Positions 1 to 5,330 of a stretch of DNA of 5,330 nucleotides are shown in pieces. The stretch is from Bacteroidales bacterium (GTDB taxonomy: Bacteria > Bacteroidota > Bacteroidia > Bacteroidales > SMBSF39): the NCBI GenBank assembly GCA_021107685.1, contig JAIOSH010000264.1, forward strand, positions 1 to 5,330, read 5' to 3'. The notes below the pieces were generated by a model. That model was given only the letters and a program-made list of their open reading frames with translations, ran no database searches and was not told the DNA's origin. Both the position numbers and the translations under genes were made by a program. The number at the start of each line of letters is the position of its first letter. Position 1 is the stretch's first letter.

Positions 1-7
1 AAATAAT

Positions 8-745
8 ATGAAAAAACGATTATTATTGCTCAGCAATTCAACAAATTATGGGGAAGAATACCTTGAATGGCCCCGTAATGATATAAAAAAATTTCTGAAT
101 TCAACATCAGTAAAAAGAATTTTATTTATTCCCTATGCAGGAGTAGCATTATCAGATAGAGGAATAGAAAAATCCTATGATGCTTATGAAGAAAGGGTAA
201 ATAATGTTTTTAATAAATTAGGCTATGAAATATATTCTATTCACAGGGAGAGAGACCCTATTCAGGCTGTAAAAGATGCTTTAGCAATTGCAGTAGGAGG
301 AGGCAATACTTTTCATTTGGTTTATATGCTACACGAGCTTAGACTAATGAAACCAATAAAGGAAATGGTTGAAAATGGCTTACCTTTTATCGGTTGGAGT
401 GCCGGTTCAAATGTTGCTTGTCCTAGTTTAAAAACAACAAATGATATGCCTATTATTGAACCCAAAAGTTTTGATTGCTTAAATCTGCTACCTTTTCAAA
501 TTAATCCCCATTATCTGGATGCAAATCCGGAAGGACATGGAGGAGAAACACGAGAACAACGTATTGAGGAATTTCTTATTGTTAATAATAATGTTTATGT
601 TGTCGGGTTAAGGGAAGCCACCTTATTGTTAGTGGAAAATGATTCAATAAAGCTTATAGGTAAAAGGCCATTAAGATTATTCAAGCTCGGAAAAGAACCA
701 AAAGAATTTGCTCCCGGGATGAATATTGATTTCTTAATAAAATAA
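8..745 (+). CDS. pepE: PepE-type alpha-aspartyl dipeptidase (peptidase family S51)
   Basis: This 245-residue cytoplasmic serine peptidase is expected to cleave dipeptides with an N-terminal aspartate (Asp-X). It resembles enterobacterial PepE along its whole length: LLLLSNST at the N terminus, IPYAGV near 41, VGGGNTFHL near 97-104, the nucleophile elbow GWSAG (Ser131), TTNDMPI (Asp146), INPHY (His168) and EGHGGETREQRI near 175-186. Ser131, His168 and Glu203 align with the Ser120-His157-Glu192 triad of Salmonella PepE at a constant offset of 11. There is no signal peptide. It is slightly longer than the ~229-residue enterobacterial enzyme. Cyanophycinase (CphB) is in the same peptidase family, but the TTNDMPI and GETREQRI blocks favour PepE. 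The ATG at 8 fits the family N terminus; only 7 upstream bases are visible, so the promoter and any upstream operon members lie outside the window. The cphA-family gene starts one base after the stop, implying co-transcription. The family call is secure; the physiological substrate is inferred. Confidence 0.93.
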   Translation: MKKRLLLLSNSTNYGEEYLEWPRNDIKKFLNSTSVKRILFIPYAGVALSDRGIEKSYDAYEERVNNVFNKLGYEIYSIHRERDPIQAVKDALAIAVGGGNTFHLVYMLHELRLMKPIKEMVENGLPFIGWSAGSNVACPSLKTTNDMPIIEPKSFDCLNLLPFQINPHYLDANPEGHGGETREQRIEEFLIVNNNVYVVGLREATLLLVENDSIKLIGKRPLRLFKLGKEPKEFAPGMNIDFLIK

Positions 746-746
746 A

Positions 747-3389
747 ATGCAACTTAGCTTAGAAGATTATCAAAATTATAAAATAATTGATGGACCTTTA
801 AAAATTGAAAACATACAGGTCTATCATGGAGCAAATTATTTTAGTGGGGGTCCAATAGTCCTATTAAGAATAAACCTCGGTGAGTATGATGAGGTTTTTA
901 CAAACGACATCAATGGCTTTTATGAGAAACTCACAAATATCCTTCCTTCATTATTTGAGCATCATTGTTCTGTTGGCAAGCCCGGAGGTTTTTTTATAAG
1001 AGTAAAAGAAGGTACATTGCTCGGACATGTTACCGAACATACGTCTATTGAATTGCAAACATTAGCAGGTATGGATGTAGGTTATGGTAAAACAAGAAGT
1101 ACTCTTCAGCAAGGTGTTTACAATGTTATTTTCCGGTATCTTGATGAAATAGCAGGTGTTTATGCAGGTAAGGCCGCATTAAATCTTGTTAATTCCTTAC
1201 TGTTAAATAAAGAATTTGATGTATTTGAAGTTATTGAAGCATTAGTGCATATCCGCGAATTGCGAATGTTTGGTCCAAGCACCCAGGCTATTGTTGATGA
1301 AGCAGCTAACCGGAATATTCCTTTTATTAGACTTGATTCTTATAATTTAGTACAGTTAGGTACAGGTAAATTTCGTAAATATATTCGTGCAACTATAACT
1401 TCGGATACCGACCTGATCGCAGTTGAAACAGCAGATGATAAATATCTTACATCTCTAATGCTGAAAGACGCAGGTATCCCTGTTTTGGAAACCATTAAAA
1501 CTGATAATGTTAATAAGATTATTGATTTCCAAAAAACACTTAATACACCAATAGTTGTAAAACCTACACAGGGTTATTTGGGTAAAAATTCTATGGTAAA
1601 TATTAGTTCACAAAAAGAAATTAATGAAGCATTTGATCTTGCATGTGAATTTGATGATACTGTTATAGCTCAACCTTATCTGAAAGGCAAATCTTTTCGT
1701 TTATTGGTTATTGATTATAAATTTATAGCAGCTACCGAGCTTGCTCCTCCTTTTATTACGGGAAATGGAAAAAATACAATCAGTCAATTGATTGAAAATC
1801 TTAATGCTAACTCTGAAAGACAAATTGGCGATAAAGCTAAATTATCAAAAGTACAGATTGATATTACTACTGAAAGAATTTTAAAAGCTAAGGAATATAC
1901 TTTAGAAACTGTTTTACCTGAAAATGAAATTTTAGTATTAAAAAAATCAGGTAATCCGAAACTTGGTGGTTCTTCAATTGATGTTACAGACAAAGTACAT
2001 CCTTTTAACCGTTTTTTAGCAGAAAGAGCTGCAAGAGTAATAGGTTTGAATATTGCAGGTGTAGATATAATTGCCCCAAATATTAATGAATCAATTATTG
2101 AAAATAACGGTGCTGTTATTGAGGTAAATGCTGCTCCTGATTTTCGTATGCATATAAATCCTTCTTTGGGAAAAAGCAGGAATGTAGCAGCTAATTTGGT
2201 TGATATGTTATTTCCTGTAAACACACAAACAAGAGTCCCCGTGTATTCTGTTACAGGAACAGCAGGTAAAACTATTACAGTTACATTACTTAATTATTGC
2301 CTTGAACAGGAAGGCTTTAACACAGGACTGACTACATCTGACGGGCTTTATATCACAGGTAAATGCCTTATGAAAGGCGATATGACCTATCCCGAACATG
2401 TAGCTTTGGTTTTAAAAGACCCTACAATTGATTGTGCTATACTTGAAACTCCGCGAGAAGGAATTTTAAGAAGAGGATTAGGTTATGAGTATGCTGATTT
2501 TGGAATTTTTCTCAATATGTATAATGAACATTTAGGAAATGATGACATCAAATATATTGAAGACCTTGCTTATGCAAAATCAGTTGTTGCCGAACAGGTT
2601 TATGAAAATGGTTATGCAATACTAAATGCTGACAATGAATTGGTCATGGAATCAAAAGAGCGTGTTTATTGTAATTTGGTATTATTCAGTAAAAATTATA
2701 ATAATAAAGAAATTAAAGACCATATTGCAAAAGGCGGACTCGCCGTATTTATAAATGATAATAAAATATTTATAAGTATTAAAGACAAAATTGAAGAGCT
2801 GATGCCTCTTTATGAAATTCCTCTTACTTTTGAGAATAAGGCAAAATTTATGTATGATTCTGTTCTGGCAGTTGTTTCAACTTTAATTACAAATGGAATT
2901 GATTTAAATAAAATCAGAAAATATCTAAGTGATTTTAAACCGGATATTAATACTCTGCCGGGAAGACTGAATTTTATTAAAATTAAAGATTTTACCGTTC
3001 TTATTGATAATGCTCATAACTTAGTTAGCTTTAAAGGATTAAAAGATTTTTTGGATAACTTTAAAGAATATAAAATCGGTGTTATTGACGCAGCCGGCGA
3101 CAGGAGTGATGAAGAAATTATCAATCTTGGTGTTATTGCTTCTGAAACTTATGATGAAATTTTCTTTTATGAAGGTATTGATAACAGGGGAAGAAATAAT
3201 GGAGAAATAATCACTTTACTGAAAAAGGGAGCAATTCAAAAAGAATTTCCTGAAGATAAGATCAAGGTTTTTATTAATTATAAAGAAGCTTGGGAAACAG
3301 CTATCAGGGAAGGTAAAAAAGATTATTTAATAACAATCCTTACAGTAAAAGCACAAGAAACATACAATTTAATAGAGAAAATAAGTTAA
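747..3389 (+). CDS. cphA: Cyanophycin synthetase (CphA) family protein, divergent
   Basis: CphA enzymes polymerise cyanophycin, a poly-Asp backbone with Arg on the side chains, using two ATP-dependent ligase sites. At 880 residues the length is typical. The N domain (about 1-165) has EHHCS at 71-75, GGFFIRVKEGT and HVTEH at 94-98. The ATP-grasp G domain (about 166-488) has VVKP with Lys272, GGSSIDVTDKVHP, ERAARVIGLNIAGVDI, EVNAAP (Glu459, Asn461) and FRMH. The Mur-ligase-like M domain (about 495-880) has the P-loop GTAGKT at 504-509, LET at 566-568, EHLG with His595, Lys611 (position of the Mur carbamyl-lysine), LNAD, PGR at 738-740, NAHN at 755-758 and GDRSDE at 784-789. Several motifs differ from my recollection of the consensus (GTNGKT, ETARGGI, DYxHNP, APGFRMH), so the polymer made, or even catalysis, is uncertain. 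The N terminus is about 18 residues longer than that of cyanobacterial CphA. The start follows the pepE stop by one base in an A-rich leader, so translational coupling is likely. The last codons and stop recur at 5150-5196. Confidence 0.88.
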   Translation: MQLSLEDYQNYKIIDGPLKIENIQVYHGANYFSGGPIVLLRINLGEYDEVFTNDINGFYEKLTNILPSLFEHHCSVGKPGGFFIRVKEGTLLGHVTEHTSIELQTLAGMDVGYGKTRSTLQQGVYNVIFRYLDEIAGVYAGKAALNLVNSLLLNKEFDVFEVIEALVHIRELRMFGPSTQAIVDEAANRNIPFIRLDSYNLVQLGTGKFRKYIRATITSDTDLIAVETADDKYLTSLMLKDAGIPVLETIKTDNVNKIIDFQKTLNTPIVVKPTQGYLGKNSMVNISSQKEINEAFDLACEFDDTVIAQPYLKGKSFRLLVIDYKFIAATELAPPFITGNGKNTISQLIENLNANSERQIGDKAKLSKVQIDITTERILKAKEYTLETVLPENEILVLKKSGNPKLGGSSIDVTDKVHPFNRFLAERAARVIGLNIAGVDIIAPNINESIIENNGAVIEVNAAPDFRMHINPSLGKSRNVAANLVDMLFPVNTQTRVPVYSVTGTAGKTITVTLLNYCLEQEGFNTGLTTSDGLYITGKCLMKGDMTYPEHVALVLKDPTIDCAILETPREGILRRGLGYEYADFGIFLNMYNEHLGNDDIKYIEDLAYAKSVVAEQVYENGYAILNADNELVMESKERVYCNLVLFSKNYNNKEIKDHIAKGGLAVFINDNKIFISIKDKIEELMPLYEIPLTFENKAKFMYDSVLAVVSTLITNGIDLNKIRKYLSDFKPDINTLPGRLNFIKIKDFTVLIDNAHNLVSFKGLKDFLDNFKEYKIGVIDAAGDRSDEEIINLGVIASETYDEIFFYEGIDNRGRNNGEIITLLKKGAIQKEFPEDKIKVFINYKEAWETAIREGKKDYLITILTVKAQETYNLIEKIS

Positions 3390-3391
3390 AT
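3345..3391 (+). repeat. Direct repeat copy 1: 3' end of cphA
   Basis: This stretch covers the last 14 codons of cphA plus the stop and two further bases. It recurs in the same orientation at 5150-5196 with 40 of 47 positions matching by hand alignment. Within it, 3358-3382 is identical to 5163-5187 (25 bases with no mismatch). The encoded end is QETYNLIEKIS followed by TAA. This arrangement is typical of an integration site at a gene 3' end, but that reading is inference. Confidence 0.85.
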
Positions 3392-3428
3392 TGTAACTGT
3401 TCAGTGTCTAAAGTTTGGAGTGCCTACA

Positions 3429-3509
3429 TTTCGACTTCGCTCAATGTGCACGCTCAGTGTGCCGGTGAGGCTGAGCGGAGTCGTGCCTGAAGGCTGAGCG
3501 GAGTCGAAG
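3429..3509. repeat. REP-like palindromic intergenic element, copy A
   Basis: The left arm TTCGACTTCGCTCA (3430-3443) pairs with the right arm TGAGCGGAGTCGAA (3495-3508) over 14 positions with one G-T wobble. An extra copy of the right arm is present: AGGCTGAGCGGAGTCG occurs at 3468-3483 and again at 3491-3506. A small GCAC/GTGC hairpin sits inside (about 3447-3461). The element is much more GC-rich than its surroundings and shares its left arm exactly with copy B at 5290-5303. Elements with these arms are often seen between genes in Bacteroidota. It lies 40 bases after the cphA stop and could also affect mRNA 3' ends. Confidence 0.8.
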
Positions 3510-3523
3510 CCCCCACAACAATA

Positions 3524-3539
3524 CTTGCGGATTTTAGGT
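3524..3539 (+). repeat. Short box associated with REP-like copy A
   Basis: CTTGCGGATTTTAGGT at 3524-3539 matches the reverse complement of 5244-5259 with one mismatch. In both places it lies beyond the GAGTCGAAG or GAAGTCGAAG end of the palindromic element, 14 bases away here and about 30 bases away at copy B. This suggests that the box and the palindrome belong to one larger repeat unit. Its function is unknown. Confidence 0.55.
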
Positions 3540-3543
3540 TATA

Positions 3544-3579
3544 ACAAATGCGGAATATTTTAGCCTTTGTGTTTTTTTT
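3544..3579 (+). terminator. Weak rho-independent terminator candidate for pepE-cphA
   Basis: ACAAATGC (3544-3551) pairs with GCCTTTGT (3563-3570) with one mismatch, enclosing an 11-base AT-rich loop. One G and a run of eight T (3572-3579) follow. The stem is short and AT-rich and lies about 155 bases past the cphA stop, so it is a plausible but weak terminator. The GC-rich palindrome at 3429-3509 could also stall transcription but has no T-run next to it. Confidence 0.35.
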
Positions 3580-3580
3580 A

Positions 3581-3650
3581 ACGCTGTCAGGTGCTTTGTA
3601 CGCTGACAGGTTGAGGTTTAACCTGACAGTGTCAATAGACCTGTCAGCGT
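3581..3650. repeat. Four interlocked CTGTCAG/CTGACAG inverted-repeat arms
   Basis: The core heptamer appears four times: CTGTCAG at 3584-3590, CTGACAG at 3603-3609 and 3623-3629, and CTGTCAG at 3641-3647. Arm 2 (ACGCTGACAGG, 3600-3610) is a perfect 11-bp inverted repeat of arm 4 (3640-3650). Arm 1 (3581-3592) pairs with arm 3 (3621-3632) over 12 positions with one G-U wobble. The two pairings cross each other, while 1-2 and 3-4 pairings over the core give two side-by-side hairpins. It could be an intergenic DNA repeat or a structured RNA that can switch pairing; the sequence alone does not decide. Confidence 0.7.
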
Positions 3651-3777
3651 TTGAATATTTATAACGAATATTTTGTACAAATTTAACCCGTTTGATGTAT
3701 AAATAATAGTTATTTGTTGTTACAAACGATTGCCAGCCGGTTTGAAAATTTATTACTGAATATCATAAAAAAGGTTT
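3651..3777. other. Non-coding spacer with no recognised element
   Basis: This is the rest of the 388-base gap between the convergent cphA and minus-strand genes. I see no open frame, tRNA or convincing terminator. GAATATTT occurs at 3653-3660 and 3666-3673 (also at 3553-3560), which is weak in AT-rich DNA. TTGAAAA (3742-3748) could pair with TTTTCAA (3775-3781) across the end of the minus-strand gene, but the stem is short and has no T-run downstream. Confidence 0.5.
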
Positions 3778-5121
3778 TCAATCAAGATTTTGTTTATATA
3801 ATGCCCAATTTTCATTTGATCCTACCGGTTTATAAAGATAATATATCAAGTTATTATATATTAGAATTTTTTTTATGAAAGAACATTTCAATTCAATACC
3901 TTTATAAACTTTACCATTATTTAATTCTAATCTGTTAATTAAGGTTCTTTCAATTTTATTTTTGTAAATTAAGTAAACTTTATTTAGATAATCATCAATA
4001 ATTATGTTACCTTTCCATTTCCAATTATTGTAATTTTTAAAATCAAAATGATTATTTGAAGAATCATCATAATCTTCAAAGCAAATCTTGGTTTGACCAA
4101 TATACTCACAATTACAATTAAATTTATATAAAGTATTATTTATTTCATCTAAAATATATATTGAATCTCCTATATTAAAAAAAGCAGCCTGAATTTCTAT
4201 AAACATAAAATTTTTTTCAAAATATAGTGCCGGGTGATTATAAAATTTCGCAACTATTTTTTGAATTTTATCAGAATGTACTTTATTAATAATAACTTTA
4301 CGGAATACTAATTCATCATATAAATTGTCAACTCTATCTTTATCTGTAATTGAATAAAAAATTGTTTCATTTTGCTTTTCATCAATGTATCCGAAATTAA
4401 TGTTATCACCTACAGGACTTTTATCCTTAAAAAAATATTTTTCATTTAACTTAAATTGATATGTTTCTAAGTCATTTTTTAATAATTTAAATGACAGTGG
4501 TTTTTTAAATTTTATTGAATCATTTTTTAATAATATTTGGTAAAGCTTATCATCATTAGATATTAAATAAATATTACTGAAAATATCTTTATATAAACCT
4601 TTTGCTTTATTTTTGAGAGTTAATGCAAAAATAGTATCCCCATTTAAGTCTAATGTAATTAGCTTACAGTTATTAAGATTTGATTTATATATTAATAGAA
4701 TTAATGTATTATTTTTTATTTCAAAATCTAAAACTGAAAAATTTCTGTCTTTATAAATTAAATTAACTTCATTACCGGTTATAATTACGTCATCTAATAA
4801 AAAAACTTTAGGGGATAATCTAATAATATGTATTTTATTTAAATTTGTTGATTTAATCTTATAAGTTTTTGTTTCATATCCGATACAAGAAATTTGTAAT
4901 GTAATTGGAATTTTAACATTTTCAATTAAAAAATTACCATGTTTATTTGTAATAGTTCCCTTTTTATTTTCAAGTATTGCTATGTTAGCATTTTCAATGC
5001 CTTTATAATTAATTGAATCAACTATTTTACCCTCAAAGGTCTGCGATATAGTTGGAAATATAATAAAAAAATAAAAAACGATTAATAGAATATATTTTAT
5101 ATTTCTTTTAAAATCTTTCAT
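3778..5121 (-). CDS. Secreted carboxypeptidase-regulatory-like domain protein with probable beta-propeller-like region
   Basis: This 447-residue exported protein has no assigned function. Residues 1-26 form a signal peptide: basic MKDFKRNIKY, a hydrophobic ILLIVFYFFIIF core, and probable cleavage near TIS-Q. Residues about 28-115 are a carboxypeptidase-regulatory-like beta-sandwich, as found before TonB receptors: FEGKIVDS, GIENANIAI, GTITNKHGNFLI, ISCIGYETKTY and LDDVIITG. No TonB plug or barrel follows. Residues about 120-447 are short beta-strand-like stretches with polar loops (LITLDLNGDTIF, DSIYILDEINNTLYKF, IDDYLNKVYLIYK), suggesting a 6-bladed propeller-like fold; this is inference. 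Similar two-part proteins occur in Bacteroidota, so a periplasmic or surface location is likely. I chose the ATG at 5121 because it begins directly with the signal peptide. An in-frame TTG at 5190 adds 23 unsuitable residues encoded partly by the cphA-tail repeat. The gene is visibly more AT-rich than pepE-cphA, converges on cphA, and lies between the direct repeats, consistent with acquisition. Confidence 0.82.
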   Translation of the reverse strand: MKDFKRNIKYILLIVFYFFIIFPTISQTFEGKIVDSINYKGIENANIAILENKKGTITNKHGNFLIENVKIPITLQISCIGYETKTYKIKSTNLNKIHIIRLSPKVFLLDDVIITGNEVNLIYKDRNFSVLDFEIKNNTLILLIYKSNLNNCKLITLDLNGDTIFALTLKNKAKGLYKDIFSNIYLISNDDKLYQILLKNDSIKFKKPLSFKLLKNDLETYQFKLNEKYFFKDKSPVGDNINFGYIDEKQNETIFYSITDKDRVDNLYDELVFRKVIINKVHSDKIQKIVAKFYNHPALYFEKNFMFIEIQAAFFNIGDSIYILDEINNTLYKFNCNCEYIGQTKICFEDYDDSSNNHFDFKNYNNWKWKGNIIIDDYLNKVYLIYKNKIERTLINRLELNNGKVYKGIELKCSFIKKILIYNNLIYYLYKPVGSNENWALYKQNLD

Positions 5122-5149
5122 TAGTTCAATCTTCAAAGTCGTTTGACGG

Positions 5150-5196
5150 GTAAATTTACAAAAAACATACAATTTAATAGAGAAAATCAATTAATT
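5150..5196 (+). repeat. Direct repeat copy 2: displaced cphA tail
   Basis: This is the second copy of the cphA 3' end, in the same orientation and 1,805 bp downstream of copy 1. Read in the cphA frame it encodes QKTYNLIEKIN followed by TAA, so the stop sits in the same place. The last two changed codons are a synonymous Ile change and Ser to Asn. Similarity fades to the left of 5150, and an in-frame TGA lies at 5144-5146, so no longer cphA fragment is joined to it. It overlaps the upstream region of the minus-strand gene that starts at 5121. It is either a displaced original gene end after insertion of a cassette, or a relic of a second cphA-like gene. Confidence 0.8.
5162..5191 (-). promoter_or_regulatory. 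Possible Bacteroidota-type promoter for the minus-strand gene
   Basis: On the minus strand, ATTG (5191-5188), an 18-base spacer and TATGTTTT (5169-5162) loosely resemble the Bacteroidota sigma-ABfr pattern TTTG / TAnnTTTG. This would place the RNA start about 35 bases before the ATG at 5121. Neither box matches fully, and such matches are easy to find in AT-rich DNA. If real, the promoter lies inside the duplicated cphA-tail repeat. Confidence 0.22.
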
Positions 5197-5243
5197 ATTT
5201 TATTTCCAATTTTTTAAATTAGTTTCAGCCCACGCTCGTTTGC

Positions 5244-5259
5244 ACCTTAAATCCGCAAG
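5244..5259 (-). repeat. Short box associated with REP-like copy B
   Basis: ACCTTAAATCCGCAAG is the reverse complement of the box at 3524-3539 with one mismatch. It keeps the same side and order relative to the palindrome as in copy A, but the whole unit is inverted and the spacing is longer. It supports the view that the repeat unit is larger than the palindrome. Confidence 0.5.
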
Positions 5260-5283
5260 ATTATTCTTATAGTTTGAAAATGA

Positions 5284-5330
5284 GCACCCTTCGACTTCGC
5301 TCAGGGTGCCAGTGAAACTGAGCGAGGCTG
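5284..5330. repeat. REP-like palindromic element, copy B, cut by window edge
   Basis: TTCGACTTCGCTCA (5290-5303) is identical to the left arm of copy A. It is enclosed by GCACCC (5284-5289) and GGGTGC (5304-5309), which can form a local hairpin. The start of the opposite arm, CTGAGCGA (5318-5325), pairs with TCGCTCAG (5297-5304). The window ends inside the element, so the full right arm is not seen. GTGCC-n-GTGA followed by CTGAGCG is shared with copy A, which has extra bases inserted. Judged by the associated short box, it is inverted relative to copy A. Confidence 0.7.

Noticed and set aside
8..745. First gene as cyanophycinase (CphB), given its cphA neighbour
   Set aside because: CphB and PepE share family S51, but length, TTNDMPI, INPHY and GETREQRI match PepE closely. 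The neighbour alone does not justify the CphB name.
1784..2224. 146-codon open frame on the minus strand inside cphA
   Set aside because: It lies entirely opposite the well-conserved ATP-grasp part of cphA, has no recognisable domain and is explained as a shadow frame.
3581..3650. Short CRISPR array
   Set aside because: The repeats are only 7-12 bp, alternate in orientation and have 11-13 bp spacers, and no cas gene is visible. It is an inverted-repeat structure instead.
3553..3673. Three GAATATTT copies as a binding-site array
   Set aside because: An 8-base AT-rich word recurring with uneven spacing in AT-rich DNA is expected by chance, and nothing links the copies to a promoter.
3742..3781. 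Terminator hairpin for the minus-strand gene
   Set aside because: The TTGAAAA/TTTTCAA stem is short, has a long loop, overlaps the stop codon and has no T-run on the minus strand.
3778..5121. TonB-dependent receptor or SusC-like protein
   Set aside because: Only the N-terminal regulatory-like domain is shared. There is no plug, no barrel, and the length is far too short.
5119..5190. Upstream TTG start for the minus-strand gene, adding 23 residues
   Set aside because: The added residues precede a complete signal peptide, are encoded partly by the cphA-tail repeat and look like leader DNA. The ATG at 5121 is the better start.

Overview
The window looks like a Bacteroidota chromosome, probably from an uncultured or environmental lineage. 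The evidence is AT-rich coding sequence, A-rich leaders with no Shine-Dalgarno sequence, a secreted protein with a carboxypeptidase-regulatory-like domain, and TTCGACTTCGCTCA / CTGAGCGGAGTCGAA palindromic intergenic repeats of a kind often seen in that phylum. Order or family cannot be assigned from the sequence alone.

Positions 8-3389 hold a two-gene plus-strand operon. The first gene encodes a PepE-type (peptidase family S51) alpha-aspartyl dipeptidase with an intact Ser-His-Glu site. One base after its stop, the second gene starts. It encodes an 880-residue cyanophycin synthetase (CphA) family protein with all three domains: N, ATP-grasp and Mur-ligase-like. The tight pairing suggests that making an Asp-based polymer or peptide is linked to handling Asp-X dipeptides. 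The synthetase departs from the family consensus at several normally well-kept active-site motifs, so it may be a divergent paralogue with altered substrate or activity.

Positions 3390-3777 are non-coding and rich in structure: a palindromic REP-like element, a weak terminator candidate, and four interlocked CTGTCAG/CTGACAG arms. A very AT-rich minus-strand gene follows (3778-5121). It encodes a secreted protein with a carboxypeptidase-regulatory-like domain and a probable beta-propeller-like region, of unknown function. A second, inverted REP-like element runs off the right edge.

The most unusual signal is that the last ~47 bp of cphA, including its stop codon, recur in direct orientation at 5150-5196, just upstream of the minus-strand gene. 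The copies share 25 identical bases in a row, and the second copy keeps the cphA reading frame and stop. The ~1.8 kb between the copies has the layout expected of a cassette inserted at the 3' end of cphA that rebuilt the gene end, although no integrase is present. A relic of a second cphA-like gene is the main alternative.
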